From Microbacterium sufflavum (GTDB lineage Bacteria > Actinomycetota > Actinomycetes > Actinomycetales > Microbacteriaceae), in assembly GCF_023101165.1 (NCBI RefSeq), contig NZ_CP078076.1, positions 2,294,001 to 2,358,000 of the forward strand: a stretch of DNA of 64,000 bases, in the 5' to 3' direction. A model generated the notes under the pieces. That model worked only from the letters and a program-made list of their open reading frames with translations, did not search any database and had not been told where the DNA came from. How positions within the stretch are numbered: the stretch's first letter is position 1; every line of letters begins with the position of its first letter. A program made the position numbers and the translations under genes. Shown in pieces: positions 41,230 through 49,813 of the stretch.

Positions 41230-41996
41230 GCCTCGATCTGCCGCGCACCGCCGCAGTCGCCTCCCGACTCGTGGTCGTCGAGGCCACCGGCTCGACGAAT
41301 GCCGACCTGCGCGCTTCCGCGGCCGATCAGCGGGCCTGGCCGCACCTGTCCGTGCTCGTCACGGAGGATCAGACGGCGGGGCGCGGACGCCTGGATCGCA
41401 CCTGGGTCGCGCCGGCCGGTACCGCGCTCGCGGTCTCGGTGCTCCTCCGTGACCTTCCCCGTGATCCGGCTGTTCGCGGCTGGATCCCGCTCGCCGCCGG
41501 GCTCGCACTGGCCGATGCGGTCGCCGCACAGCTGCCCGCCTGCGAGGTCGCCGTGAAGTGGCCCAATGACGTGCTGGTCGACGGTGCGAAGATCTCCGGG
41601 ATCCTGGCGGAGGCGACGGCCGACGCCGTGGTGGTCGGCGCAGGGGTGAACACGCGCATGTCGCGGGAGCAGCTGCCGGTGCCGACAGCCACCTCGTTCG
41701 CAGCGCAGGACGCCGCCGTCGACGAGGACCTGCTGCTCGTCACCTACCTCACGGGGCTCGACCAGTGGCTGACGGCGCTCGCCGCGGGGGAGGACGCCCT
41801 CACCAGTGGCCTGCACGCCGCGGTGACGGCGCGCTGTGCGACCGTCGGCCAGGCGGTGCGCGTCTCGTTGCCCGACGGCAGCTCGCTCGAAGGAACCGCC
41901 GGCGCCCTCGACCCGGACGGGCGGCTGCTCGTGGTCGCCGACGGCGCGACGCGCGCGGTCTCCGCGGGCGACGTGGTGCACGTGCGGCCCGCGTGA
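41226..41996 (+). CDS. birA: Biotin--[acetyl-CoA-carboxylase] ligase BirA, single-domain (256 aa)
   Basis: Activates biotin with ATP and attaches it to carboxylase carrier domains. Motifs: GSTNADLRASA, TEDQTAGRGRLDRTWVAP (biotinyl-AMP loop), VKWPNDVLVDGAKISGIL (Lys for ATP) and VGAGVNTR. There is no N-terminal helix-turn-helix, so it is a group I ligase and not a repressor. The C-terminal SH3-like domain covers about 205-256. ATG at 41226 overlaps the stop of the previous gene. Order birA - PH protein - purK - purE matches Rv3279c-Rv3275c. Confidence 0.95.
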   Translation: MSLDLPRTAAVASRLVVVEATGSTNADLRASAADQRAWPHLSVLVTEDQTAGRGRLDRTWVAPAGTALAVSVLLRDLPRDPAVRGWIPLAAGLALADAVAAQLPACEVAVKWPNDVLVDGAKISGILAEATADAVVVGAGVNTRMSREQLPVPTATSFAAQDAAVDEDLLLVTYLTGLDQWLTALAAGEDALTSGLHAAVTARCATVGQAVRVSLPDGSSLEGTAGALDPDGRLLVVADGATRAVSAGDVVHVRPA

Positions 41997-42042
41997 CGCG
42001 GGGACACGCCGCCCGGCGACCGGCGTTGTCGGTCTCCCGGGG

Positions 42043-42048
42043 CACAAT
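42043..42048 (+). promoter_or_regulatory. -10-like box before the PH-domain gene
   Basis: CACAAT ends six bases before the GTG at 42055 (spacer GGTGGG). The first base differs from TANNNT, so this is weaker than the other leaderless sites. Confidence 0.4.
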
Positions 42049-42054
42049 GGTGGG

Positions 42055-42609
42055 GTGACCCAGCCCGTGACGCTCGGCGGGCGGCCGCTGATGCCGCCGC
42101 CCGGGGCCCCCGCCGAAGAGCTGCTGATTGCGCGCTTCCGCAGCCACGCGCGACGCCTGTTCTGGTCCGCAGTGGTGCTCATCGCGACGTTCGGGCTCAC
42201 TGCCTACCTGTACGACAACCTGCCGGCCGGGTTCGAGAACTGGATGCTGCTCGCCGCAGCCGGCGCCGTGGTCCTGCTCGCGGTCGTGGTCCCCTTCGTC
42301 GTCTGGTACTCGCGCGCCACCACCATCACGACGCGACGGGTGATCGCGCATCAGGGCATCGGTTCCCGGCAGCGCAGGGAGATGTCGCACGCGCGTGGGT
42401 ACACGATCGGGGTGCGCCGCGGACCGCTCCAGCGCCTGTGGGGGTGCGGCACCGTGACGCTGTCCAACGGCGTCGACGCTCCGCTGCGGCTGCCGAACGT
42501 CCCGAACGTGACCCTGGTGCACGAGACGCTGGCGGACCAGATCGAGGTCGGGCAGATCCTCGCGCACCGCGACGCACAGGCCACCGCCGACGACACCGAC
42601 GCCCTCTGA
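42055..42609 (+). CDS. PH-domain (bPH2/YdbS-like) membrane protein (184 aa)
   Basis: Two adjacent membrane helices (about residues 34-52 and 61-82) are followed by a bacterial PH-2 domain: SRATTITTRRVIAHQGIGS, GYTIGVRRGPLQRLWGCGTV and DAPLRLPNVPNV. This is the usual actinobacterial PH-like protein between birA and purK. The function is unknown. GTG at 42055 keeps the conserved proline-rich N-terminus and fits a near-leaderless start. Confidence 0.88.
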   Translation: MTQPVTLGGRPLMPPPGAPAEELLIARFRSHARRLFWSAVVLIATFGLTAYLYDNLPAGFENWMLLAAAGAVVLLAVVVPFVVWYSRATTITTRRVIAHQGIGSRQRREMSHARGYTIGVRRGPLQRLWGCGTVTLSNGVDAPLRLPNVPNVTLVHETLADQIEVGQILAHRDAQATADDTDAL

Positions 42610-42670
42610 CCCGCGGTCCCTCGCGCGCCCTCGAGTGCGGAAGAATGGGACCAACGAATGGAGGCGGCAC

Positions 42671-43795
42671 ATGGCGTTGCGCGTTGGCGTGATCGGCGGA
42701 GGACAGCTGGCACGGATGATGATCGCTCCGGCGGTCGAACTCGGGATCGACCTGCGGGTGCTCGCGGAGGACGAGGGCATGTCCGCCGGGCTCGCGGCCA
42801 CGGCCGTCGGCGACTACCGCGACCTCGCGACGGTCCGCGCGTTCGCCGAGGGCGTCGACGTCATCACCTTCGATCACGAGCACGTGCCGCAGGACGTGCT
42901 GCGGGCCCTCGTCGCCGACGGCGTTGCGGTGCACCCGGGGCCCGATGCGCTCCAGTTCGCCCAGGACAAGCTCGCGATGCGTGCCCGTCTCGCCGACCTC
43001 GGGGTGCCGCAGCCCGAGTGGGCAGCGGTGCGGAGCGTCGCCGAGCTGCAGTCCTTCCTCGACGCCCAGGGTGGCGCGGCCGTGGTCAAGACCCCGCGGG
43101 GCGGCTACGACGGCAAGGGCGTGCGCGTCGTCCGCTCCGCCGACGACGCACGGGACTGGCTGGGCGCCCTCGGTGAGGGGGAGGCACTGCTCGCCGAGGA
43201 GCTCGTGCCGTTCGTCCGCGAGCTCGCCCAGCAGGTCGCCCGGCGCAGCGGGGGAGAGATGATCGCGTACCCCGTGGTCGAGACCGTCCAGCGCGATGGG
43301 GTGTGCGCCGAGGTCATCGCGCCCGCCCCGGCCGCCGGCGATCGGCTGGTCGAGGTGGCGGAGGGGATCGGACGCACCATCGCGGAGGGTCTCGGCGTCA
43401 CCGGCATGCTCGCGGTCGAGCTGTTCGAGACCGACGACGAGCGCATCCTCGTCAACGAACTGGCCATGCGTCCGCACAACAGCGGGCACTGGAGCCAGGA
43501 CGGCGCCGTGACCGGACAGTTCGAGCAGCACCTGCGCGCGGTCGCCGACCTGCCGCTGGGCAGCACCGCTCCTCGCGCGTCGTGGTCGGTGATGGTGAAC
43601 ATCCTCGGCGGCCCGATCGGTGCCACGCTCGACGAGCGGTTCGCGTCGGCGATGGCGGAGCACCCCGGCGCCAAGATCCACACGTACGGCAAGGCGCCGC
43701 GTCCGGGTCGCAAGGTCGGACACGTCAACGTCGCCGGGGAGGACCTGGACGACGCGGTGTACGTCGCTCGGGCGGCCGCCGCGCACTTCGCGTGA
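42671..43795 (+). CDS. purK: N5-carboxyaminoimidazole ribonucleotide synthase PurK (374 aa)
   Basis: Purine biosynthesis: AIR + bicarbonate + ATP to N5-CAIR. An ATP-grasp enzyme: GVIGGGQLARMM at the start, FDHEHVPQDVL, KTPRGGYDGKGVRV, LAEELVPFVRELAQQVAR, YPVVETVQRDGVC and NELAMRPHNSGHW. ATG at 42671 is chosen because GGAGG ends six bases upstream and it leads straight into the Rossmann motif. purE, its partner in the next step, follows after 76 bases under its own -10 box. Confidence 0.97.
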   Translation: MALRVGVIGGGQLARMMIAPAVELGIDLRVLAEDEGMSAGLAATAVGDYRDLATVRAFAEGVDVITFDHEHVPQDVLRALVADGVAVHPGPDALQFAQDKLAMRARLADLGVPQPEWAAVRSVAELQSFLDAQGGAAVVKTPRGGYDGKGVRVVRSADDARDWLGALGEGEALLAEELVPFVRELAQQVARRSGGEMIAYPVVETVQRDGVCAEVIAPAPAAGDRLVEVAEGIGRTIAEGLGVTGMLAVELFETDDERILVNELAMRPHNSGHWSQDGAVTGQFEQHLRAVADLPLGSTAPRASWSVMVNILGGPIGATLDERFASAMAEHPGAKIHTYGKAPRPGRKVGHVNVAGEDLDDAVYVARAAAAHFA

Positions 43796-43859
43796 CGCGA
43801 GGCGGACGGGACCTGGACGCAGCCGCGTGCCGCTGGGGTGTTCTCCCAGCGCGAGCCCG

Positions 43860-43865
43860 TAGCCT
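43860..43865 (+). promoter_or_regulatory. -10 box of leaderless purE
   Basis: TAGCCT ends six bases before the GTG at 43872 (spacer GTTCTG, no ribosome site). Confidence 0.6.
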
Positions 43866-43871
43866 GTTCTG

Positions 43872-44387
43872 GTGACAGAGCCACTTCACTCCTCCGCTGC
43901 GCCCGTGGTCGGCGTCGTCATGGGGTCCGACTCCGACTGGCGCGTCATGAGTGACGCCTCGCAGGCCCTGACGGACTTCGGGATCCCGCACGAGGTCGAG
44001 GTGGTCTCGGCGCACCGCACCCCCGACAAGCTCATGTCGTATGCGCGGGAGGCCCGCGCGCGAGGGCTCCGCGTGATCATCGCGGGGGCCGGCGGAGCGG
44101 CTCACCTGCCCGGGATGCTCGCGTCGATGACGCCGCTGCCCGTGGTCGGTGTTCCCGTGCCGCTCGCGTACCTCGACGGCATGGACTCGTTGCTGTCGAT
44201 CGTGCAGATGCCGGCGGGGATCCCCGTGGCGACCGTCTCGATCGGCGGGGCCCGCAACGCCGGCCTCCTGGCCGCCCGCATCCTCGGCGCCGCCGACGCG
44301 GAGCTCGCCGACCGGGTCGAGGCCTACGCCGCCGATCTCGAGTCGCAGGTCGCGGCGAAGAACGAACGGCTGAAGGACTCGCTGTGA
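43872..44387 (+). CDS. purE: N5-carboxyaminoimidazole ribonucleotide mutase PurE (171 aa)
   Basis: Converts N5-CAIR to CAIR in purine synthesis. Class I PurE blocks: [44 protein letters not shown] and [19 protein letters not shown]. The length is typical. The stop overlaps the GTG of the LCP gene (GTGA), an unusual partner, so purE expression is tied to a cell-wall ligase gene. Confidence 0.97.
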   Translation: MTEPLHSSAAPVVGVVMGSDSDWRVMSDASQALTDFGIPHEVEVVSAHRTPDKLMSYAREARARGLRVIIAGAGGAAHLPGMLASMTPLPVVGVPVPLAYLDGMDSLLSIVQMPAGIPVATVSIGGARNAGLLAARILGAADAELADRVEAYAADLESQVAAKNERLKDSL

Positions 44388-45838
44388 CCCTTGCGCCTCC
44401 GCGCGCACGACAGCGCCCGATCATCGAGACCCGGCCGCTGCGGCACCCGGACTCCACCGACCCCGGGATGATGTCGAAACGCGGGTGGTGGCTCATCGCG
44501 ATGAACCTTCTTCTTCCGGGGTCCGCTCAGGTGCTGGCGGGCAACCGCCGTCTCGGTCGGTTCGGTCTCGGCGCCACGCTCACGGCCTGGCTGCTGGTGA
44601 TCGTGACCGTCGGTCTCGCCCTGTTCGCCCGACCGGTCCTCCTGTGGCTCACGGTCGCCGGCGGGTTCTTCTCCGCCGTGGTGCTGACGATCGTCCAGGT
44701 GCTGCTGGTGGCGTACGTGGTGCTGTGGATCGTGCTGACCCTCGACACCCTGCGCCTCGTGCGGCTGGTCAAGGTCCCCAACCCCTCGCGGCTGGCGATC
44801 CCCGTGGTGGCGCTCGTGCTCCTCGGTCTGGTCGGCGGCGCCGCCGGCTACGCCGCGACATCGGTGGGATCCGTGCGGGGAACCGTCGGGGCGATCTTCG
44901 GGCAGAGTGGACCGAGCCTCCCGCCGAGCGACGGCTACTACAACATCCTCCTGCTCGGTGCGGACAGCGGGGACGGCCGCGACTCCATGCGTTTCGACAG
45001 CATCTCGGTCGTGTCGGTGAACGCCGAGACCGGTGCGGTCACGATCACGGGCATTCCGCGTGAGCTCCCGAATGCGCCGTTCAGCGACGGCAGTCCCATG
45101 CAGGCGCAGTACCCGAACGGATTCGAGGGGCACAGCTCGTCGACCTGCGGGTGGAACGGCTGGATGAACCACGTGCGTTACGCCGCAGAGGTGTGCCGGG
45201 ACGACGGAGGAGCGGAGCTGTACCCGAAGGCGGTCGCCCAGGGCTCCGAGCCGGGCATCGAAGCGACGAAGGATGCCGCCGAGGGCGTCCTCGGGATCGA
45301 GATCCCGTACTACGTGTTCGTCGACATGCACGGCTTCGCCGACCTGGTCGACGCGCTGGGCGGGGTCGATATCAACGTCACCGAGCGTCTCCCGAAGGGC
45401 GGTCCGCCCGAGGGATGGACCGGGACGGACGTGAACGAGTGGGCGATCGGCTGGATCGAGCCGGGCCAGCAGCACATGGACGGCGACACGGCGCAGTGGT
45501 ACGCCCGCTCGCGCTACACGACCAGCGACTGGGACCGCATGAAGCGGCAGCGGGAACTTCAGGAGGCGATCCTGGCTCAGTTCACGCCGCAGACCGTGCT
45601 GACGCGGTTCAACGAGGTCGCCGCGGCCGGCACGGCGTTGATCAGCACCGATCTGCCCCAGGACAAGCTTCCGGAGTTCTTCGATCTGATGCTCAAGGCG
45701 AAGGAGCAGCAGGTCACGACGATCGAGCTGACCCCGGATTCGGGCGTGGACGAGCACAACCCCGACTACGGGTACATCCACCAGATGATCCAGCAGGCGC
45801 TGCACCCGCCGACGTCGACCCCCACGCCCAGCCCCTGA
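44384..45838 (+). CDS. LytR-CpsA-Psr (LCP) family glycopolymer ligase (484 aa)
   Basis: LCP enzymes move lipid-linked wall polymers onto peptidoglycan outside the membrane. The first 160 residues hold four membrane helices, more than the single anchor of most LCPs. The LCP domain has [28 protein letters not shown] (pyrophosphate-binding Arg), [19 protein letters not shown] and [18 protein letters not shown] (Arg pair, DRM). This is the likely last step for polymers made by neighbouring genes. GTG at 44384 overlaps the purE stop. Confidence 0.93.
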   Translation: MTLAPPRARQRPIIETRPLRHPDSTDPGMMSKRGWWLIAMNLLLPGSAQVLAGNRRLGRFGLGATLTAWLLVIVTVGLALFARPVLLWLTVAGGFFSAVVLTIVQVLLVAYVVLWIVLTLDTLRLVRLVKVPNPSRLAIPVVALVLLGLVGGAAGYAATSVGSVRGTVGAIFGQSGPSLPPSDGYYNILLLGADSGDGRDSMRFDSISVVSVNAETGAVTITGIPRELPNAPFSDGSPMQAQYPNGFEGHSSSTCGWNGWMNHVRYAAEVCRDDGGAELYPKAVAQGSEPGIEATKDAAEGVLGIEIPYYVFVDMHGFADLVDALGGVDINVTERLPKGGPPEGWTGTDVNEWAIGWIEPGQQHMDGDTAQWYARSRYTTSDWDRMKRQRELQEAILAQFTPQTVLTRFNEVAAAGTALISTDLPQDKLPEFFDLMLKAKEQQVTTIELTPDSGVDEHNPDYGYIHQMIQQALHPPTSTPTPSP

Positions 45839-45871
45839 CGGAGGGGGCCCGCTCCGCGTGGGCATGGCGCA

Positions 45872-45910
45872 GCCCACGGGCGACGCTCCCGAGGGTCGTC
45901 GCCCGTGGGC
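45872..45910. terminator. 13-bp perfect hairpin after the LCP gene
   Basis: Bases 45872-45884 pair exactly with 45898-45910 around a 13-base loop. First of two hairpins between the convergent LCP gene and the sorting-motif protein gene. No T-tract. Confidence 0.6.
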
Positions 45911-45935
45911 GTCCGGTGCAGCACCGGATTCGCCA

Positions 45936-45972
45936 GACGACGGTGATCGGAGGGGGAGGGATCACCGTCGTC
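45936..45972. terminator. Second 13-bp perfect hairpin between convergent genes
   Basis: Bases 45936-45948 pair exactly with 45960-45972 around a G-rich 11-base loop (GGAGGGGGAGG). It lies 32 bases from the stop of the minus-strand gene and 25 bases after the first hairpin. Confidence 0.6.
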
Positions 45973-46004
45973 CAGCCGACCACCGCGCGAGGCGGCAGCC
46001 AGGC

Positions 46005-46589
46005 TCAGGCGCGCTTGCGGCGAACGATCCCGGTGGCGACGAGCGCCCCACCGGCGACCAGGGCGGCAGCTCCACCGCCGAGCACCCACGGCGAGACCGA
46101 GCCGCCGGTGAGCGCGAGCTCCATGCCGCCGCCGGTCAGGGGCAGCTCGGTACCCGCGGGTGCGACGGCAGGGTCGTGATCGCAGCTGGACGCGGCGTCG
46201 TGGCCGTGCGACACGGTGATCGTGGCGGTGTACGGACGCGAGCCCCCGAAGGCGACGGCGTAGGAGCCCTCACCGTCGGCCGGCGGGCGGAACGTCAGCG
46301 TCATGCTGCCGTCGGCGCCGGCGGTGTTGCCGGAGGTCGCGGCCTTGCCCGCGTTCTTGCCGGAAACGGAGACCGCCACGTTCTCGGACGGCAGGAAGTA
46401 CCCGGGGCCGAAGACGATGGTGGAGACCTCGCACACGTCGATGATCGGGTCGCCGACCTTCACACCGGGAGGCGAGGGGTACGAATCGCTCGATGCGTCC
46501 GGAATCGTCGGCGCAGCGGTTGCGATGGTCGGCGCGACGAGTACCAGCGCGCCAGCGGTAAGGCTGATGGCAGCCAGTTTCTTCAGCAT
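46005..46589 (-). CDS. Secreted protein with two C-terminal sorting motifs (194 aa)
   Basis: A signal peptide (about residues 1-26, ending ATAAP) leads to one beta-rich domain (about 40-130) with two Cys residues (C53, C136) that may form a disulfide. The C-terminus is a cell-wall sorting signal: a membrane helix (about 168-188) and tail RRKRA. Two pentapeptides precede it, LPLTG at 149-153 (canonical sortase motif) and LALTG at 158-162 (the LAxTG form used by class E sortases). No sortase gene is in the window. ATG at 46589 has GGGGAGAG upstream. The role is unknown. Confidence 0.85.
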   Translation of the reverse strand: MLKKLAAISLTAGALVLVAPTIATAAPTIPDASSDSYPSPPGVKVGDPIIDVCEVSTIVFGPGYFLPSENVAVSVSGKNAGKAATSGNTAGADGSMTLTFRPPADGEGSYAVAFGGSRPYTATITVSHGHDAASSCDHDPAVAPAGTELPLTGGGMELALTGGSVSPWVLGGGAAALVAGGALVATGIVRRKRA

Positions 46590-46658
46590 GATCTCTCCCC
46601 AGAAATGTCACGCGGAATCGCCTCCGGACACACCCCTGCGTCCGACTGCGTGAGGTCT

Positions 46659-46675
46659 CCTGCCCCCACGGCAGG
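46659..46675 (-). terminator. Small hairpin between the DUF4012 and sorting-motif genes
   Basis: CCTGCC (46659-46664) pairs with GGCAGG (46670-46675) around a five-base loop, with outer arms GGTCT (46654-46658) and AGACC (46681-46685). It lies in the 143-base gap upstream of the minus-strand secreted-protein gene and could end the DUF4012 transcript or shape the next leader. Confidence 0.35.
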
Positions 46676-46732
46676 TTCACAGACCCCAGTTATTCCCCAG
46701 TGAGATGACAGTACCCCATTCGAGGGAGATTG

Positions 46733-48496
46733 TCACGAACCGCAGCGGAGTGTGTCCTTGGTCAGCTCCGGCCCCGTGATCAGGGGGGTGTGCAGCACCT
46801 CGGTGAGCCGCTGACCGGCACCCGTGCCCTGGAACTCGACGGTGATGGTGGTCGACTCGCCGGGCGCCAGCTGCACCTCGTGCTGCACGACGGACCGGTC
46901 GCCGAGCATCGCCGTCTGCACGCCGTCGTCGTCCCCGTCCCTGTCCACATGGGACGGGGTGGCGCCCTCAGGGCCGTACACCGCGATGAGCGTGCGCACG
47001 GTGCCGGGCGGCACGCCGTAGAAGCCGTCGCCCGTCACGTACGGCGGCAGGGAGGTCGCCGCGTCGGCGGGTGCGGTGTTCGTCCAGGTGACGGTGATCT
47101 GCGTGGTCGGCTCTCCGTCGCAGCGCCCGACGGCGGTCGCGATCGTGGCGCGCGTGTAGTAGTCCATCTTCGCGCCGGTGCCGTCGTTGAAAAGCACGCC
47201 CACGTGACTCGTGTCGGCCGAGTCCGGGGGGATCGTGCCGCCGAGGGCGCTCGCGGCGAGCAGGGTCTCCTCGTCCTCGTGCGCGCTCCAGATGCGGATC
47301 CGACCCTCGCCCGCGGCATCGGCCAGCGCGCCGATCAGAGCCTGGGGATCGCCGCCCGACAGGGCTGCTCCGAACAGGCCGCCGGCTGCAAGAGCGAAGA
47401 TGTCATCCTGTGCCACAGGGTCGGGGACGGCGGCGTAGATCTCCGACAGCAGAATGCTCGTGATCGTGTCGGACGTCGCCGTGAAGGGCCCGAACGTCAG
47501 GTCGCCCGTGACCTCCATCAGATGCTCGGCGACCAGGGCGTCCACGGCGATCACCCCGTCGACCTGGCCGCCGAAACGCCCGACCCACCGTGCCGCGATC
47601 GTCTCGCCGGCCTCGCGGAAGTCGGGGATGCTGGTGATGTTCTGCAGGAACCGTCCTGGGCGATCCTCGAACAGCGCCGTGGTGGACTCGCTCACCGGGA
47701 GGGGGACATCGAGGGCGGGGAAGTCGCGCGTGGATGCCTGGCTCTGCAGGGTCACCCGCCCGTTCTCGGCGTGCAGCAGGGCGATCGAGCCGATGATGCC
47801 GCCCGAGGAGCGCAGCTCGGCGTTGTTCTGCATCGCGAGCACGTACGTGCGCGGCCCGTCGCCGCCCAGCATCGTGGGCAGGAGCACGGCAGCGCCGTGC
47901 AGCGAGCCCACGACCGTCGCCGCCTGCGTGACGGATCCTCGCATCTGACGGATGGCATCGGCGAGAGGGGGCAGCGTCGCATCGGCGTCGATGCGCTTGG
48001 CTCGGTCGTCGGCGGAGGTGAGCGACGCCGCGGCGGCGGCCAGGGGCTCCTCGACCTGGGCGAACGGCGCGAGGTTGATCGCGCCGTCGGTGAAGCCCAG
48101 GCTCGACAGGTCGAGATCGGCGCCGACCTGCAGCAGGGGTCGCAGCGCCTCGGTCGATACGTCATCCGCGATCTCGGCGATCTCGCTGACCGCCTGGAAG
48201 TTCGGACCGACCCACGGCAGGACGCCGAACGCGTGCCAGATCGGATCGGAGGTGAGGTCATGGGCGGAGGCCGCGTTGCGGGCGATGGCATCGGAGATGG
48301 GCTCCGCGCCGTCGAGATCGCCCTCCGCGATCGCCTGCTTCAGCTGGGTCGCGCCCTTCGCGACCTGACGCAGATCGTCCACCGCGCCGATGCCGCGGAC
48401 CGTGACCCAGCCGATGGCGATCACGAGCAGCGTCAGGAGGATGCCGATGGTCCATCCGATCCATCGGCGTCGGGCAGGAAGTCGGCCATCGCTCAC
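46733..48496 (-). CDS. DUF4012 domain extracytoplasmic protein (587 aa)
   Basis: One N-terminal membrane helix (about residues 13-32) then a large outside domain of the DUF4012 family, common in actinobacterial polysaccharide clusters. Family blocks include RTYVLAMQNNAELRSSGG, GSIALLHAENGRV, VDGVIAVDALVAEHLMEV, GRIRIWSAHEDEETLL and DGFYGVPPGTVRTLIAVYGP. GTG at 48496 is preferred to upstream starts because it puts the helix at the usual place and TTGAAT ends six bases upstream. The biochemical role is unknown. It is divergent from the glycosyltransferase at 48639. Confidence 0.88.
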   Translation of the reverse strand: MSDGRLPARRRWIGWTIGILLTLLVIAIGWVTVRGIGAVDDLRQVAKGATQLKQAIAEGDLDGAEPISDAIARNAASAHDLTSDPIWHAFGVLPWVGPNFQAVSEIAEIADDVSTEALRPLLQVGADLDLSSLGFTDGAINLAPFAQVEEPLAAAAASLTSADDRAKRIDADATLPPLADAIRQMRGSVTQAATVVGSLHGAAVLLPTMLGGDGPRTYVLAMQNNAELRSSGGIIGSIALLHAENGRVTLQSQASTRDFPALDVPLPVSESTTALFEDRPGRFLQNITSIPDFREAGETIAARWVGRFGGQVDGVIAVDALVAEHLMEVTGDLTFGPFTATSDTITSILLSEIYAAVPDPVAQDDIFALAAGGLFGAALSGGDPQALIGALADAAGEGRIRIWSAHEDEETLLAASALGGTIPPDSADTSHVGVLFNDGTGAKMDYYTRATIATAVGRCDGEPTTQITVTWTNTAPADAATSLPPYVTGDGFYGVPPGTVRTLIAVYGPEGATPSHVDRDGDDDGVQTAMLGDRSVVQHEVQLAPGESTTITVEFQGTGAGQRLTEVLHTPLITGPELTKDTLRCGS

Positions 48497-48626
48497 TCGA
48501 GCATTCAAGCACGGTGGGTACGCGCGAGGCCATGGAGCGCGCACGTGAGGTCATGCGTTGCTGTGGGAACGCTGAAATTGCGGACCGGCGGGCGGTGCGC
48601 TCCACGGCTCCGCAGCATGCCGCGGT

Positions 48627-48632
48627 TAGCCT
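48627..48632 (+). promoter_or_regulatory. -10 box of a leaderless glycosyltransferase gene
   Basis: TAGCCT ends six bases before the ATG at 48639 (spacer GAACCC, no ribosome site). Confidence 0.6.
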
Positions 48633-48638
48633 GAACCC

Positions 48639-49712
48639 ATGGGTGCTCGGCTGCGTGTGGTTCTGGATCAACTGGTGCACGTCGTGGACCAGGACCAGGC
48701 CACGGCGGCACGTGAGCTGACGGCGGGGCTCGTCGCGACGGCCCCGTCCGGCTGCGCGGTCGACGCGATCGTACCGGCGGGCGCGCAGGTGGACGTCGCC
48801 GGGGTCGACGAGGTGCGCACTCTCGGTCTCGGTCGCCGGGAACTGGCGGCCTCGTGGCAGCTGGGCATCGCTCCGGGTGTGGGCGGCGGGATGATCCACG
48901 CGCCCACGCTGATGGCGCCGCTCGTGCGCCACGACAGGGTGCACGACCACGATCAGACCACCGTGACGGTGTGGGACCTGTGCGCCTGGGACGACCCGGG
49001 CGCCCTGTCGAAGTCGGCCGTGGCCTGGCAGCGCGGCATGCTCCGCCGTGCCGCGCGGCACGCGGACGCCGTGGTCGTGCCGACCCACGCCGTGGGGGAG
49101 CGTCTGGCCGAGATCGCCCGACTCGGCGACCGGATCCGCGTCATCGCCGGCGCACCGCCGCACGATTTCGCCGTGCCTGCCGACGCCGAGTCCCGGCGGG
49201 GCGCGCTGTCCCTGCCGTCGGAGTACATCGTCCTGACCGGATCGGCGGACACCCTCGCGGCGGGGTTCCGTGGAGCCGTCGCCGCCGGCGTCGATGCCGT
49301 GGTGCTCGACGCCCCGGAGGGCTCGGAGCCGCGGCTGGCCGAGGTCGCCTCCGCCGCAGGCCTGCCCGAACGGCGCGCGCACGTGCGCGGTGCGCTGTCG
49401 GCAGCGGACCGCGCTGCCGTGCTCTCGGGGGCGTCCGCCTATACGGCGACGAGGACGGTCGCGGGGTGGCCGTGGCGCGCCGTCGAGGCGCTCACCGTCG
49501 GGGTGCCCGTCGTGGCGAGCGATACCGGGTGCCACCGTGACGTGATCGCGGACGGCGGGATGTTCGCCGCGCCGGACGACCTGCCCGACGCGCTCGCCGA
49601 TGCGGCGGGCAACGGTTCTGCGCGCTTGCGGGTGCTCGCATCGGACCGCTCGCGCGCGTTCTCCTGGGCGGGCGCGGCGGAGAGGGTGTGGAGCCTGCAC
49701 GCCGACCTGTGA
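48639..49712 (+). CDS. Glycosyltransferase, GT4/GT-B-like (357 aa)
   Basis: A GT-B protein of the glycosyl-transferase-1 group. MIHAPTLMAPLVRHDRVH and TVTVWDLCAWDDPGALS resemble the N-terminal Rossmann region of mannosyltransferases. Further blocks are ADAVVVPTHAVGERL, YIVLTGSADTLAAGF, and WRAVEALTVGVPVVASDTG (the E-x7-E-like donor region), followed by DVIADGG. Sugar and acceptor are unknown; by position it serves the envelope polysaccharide. It has no partner on its strand before the secreted FG-GAP protein 101 bases later. Confidence 0.85.
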   Translation: MGARLRVVLDQLVHVVDQDQATAARELTAGLVATAPSGCAVDAIVPAGAQVDVAGVDEVRTLGLGRRELAASWQLGIAPGVGGGMIHAPTLMAPLVRHDRVHDHDQTTVTVWDLCAWDDPGALSKSAVAWQRGMLRRAARHADAVVVPTHAVGERLAEIARLGDRIRVIAGAPPHDFAVPADAESRRGALSLPSEYIVLTGSADTLAAGFRGAVAAGVDAVVLDAPEGSEPRLAEVASAAGLPERRAHVRGALSAADRAAVLSGASAYTATRTVAGWPWRAVEALTVGVPVVASDTGCHRDVIADGGMFAAPDDLPDALADAAGNGSARLRVLASDRSRAFSWAGAAERVWSLHADL

Positions 49713-49813
49713 ACGGCTGAGAAGACGCTGCACAATCGGGCGACACGCCGAATTCCCCTGGTGGAAACGTCGCAACAGTGGCATCATCCCGCAACTTCCG
49801 TCACACTGGTCAC

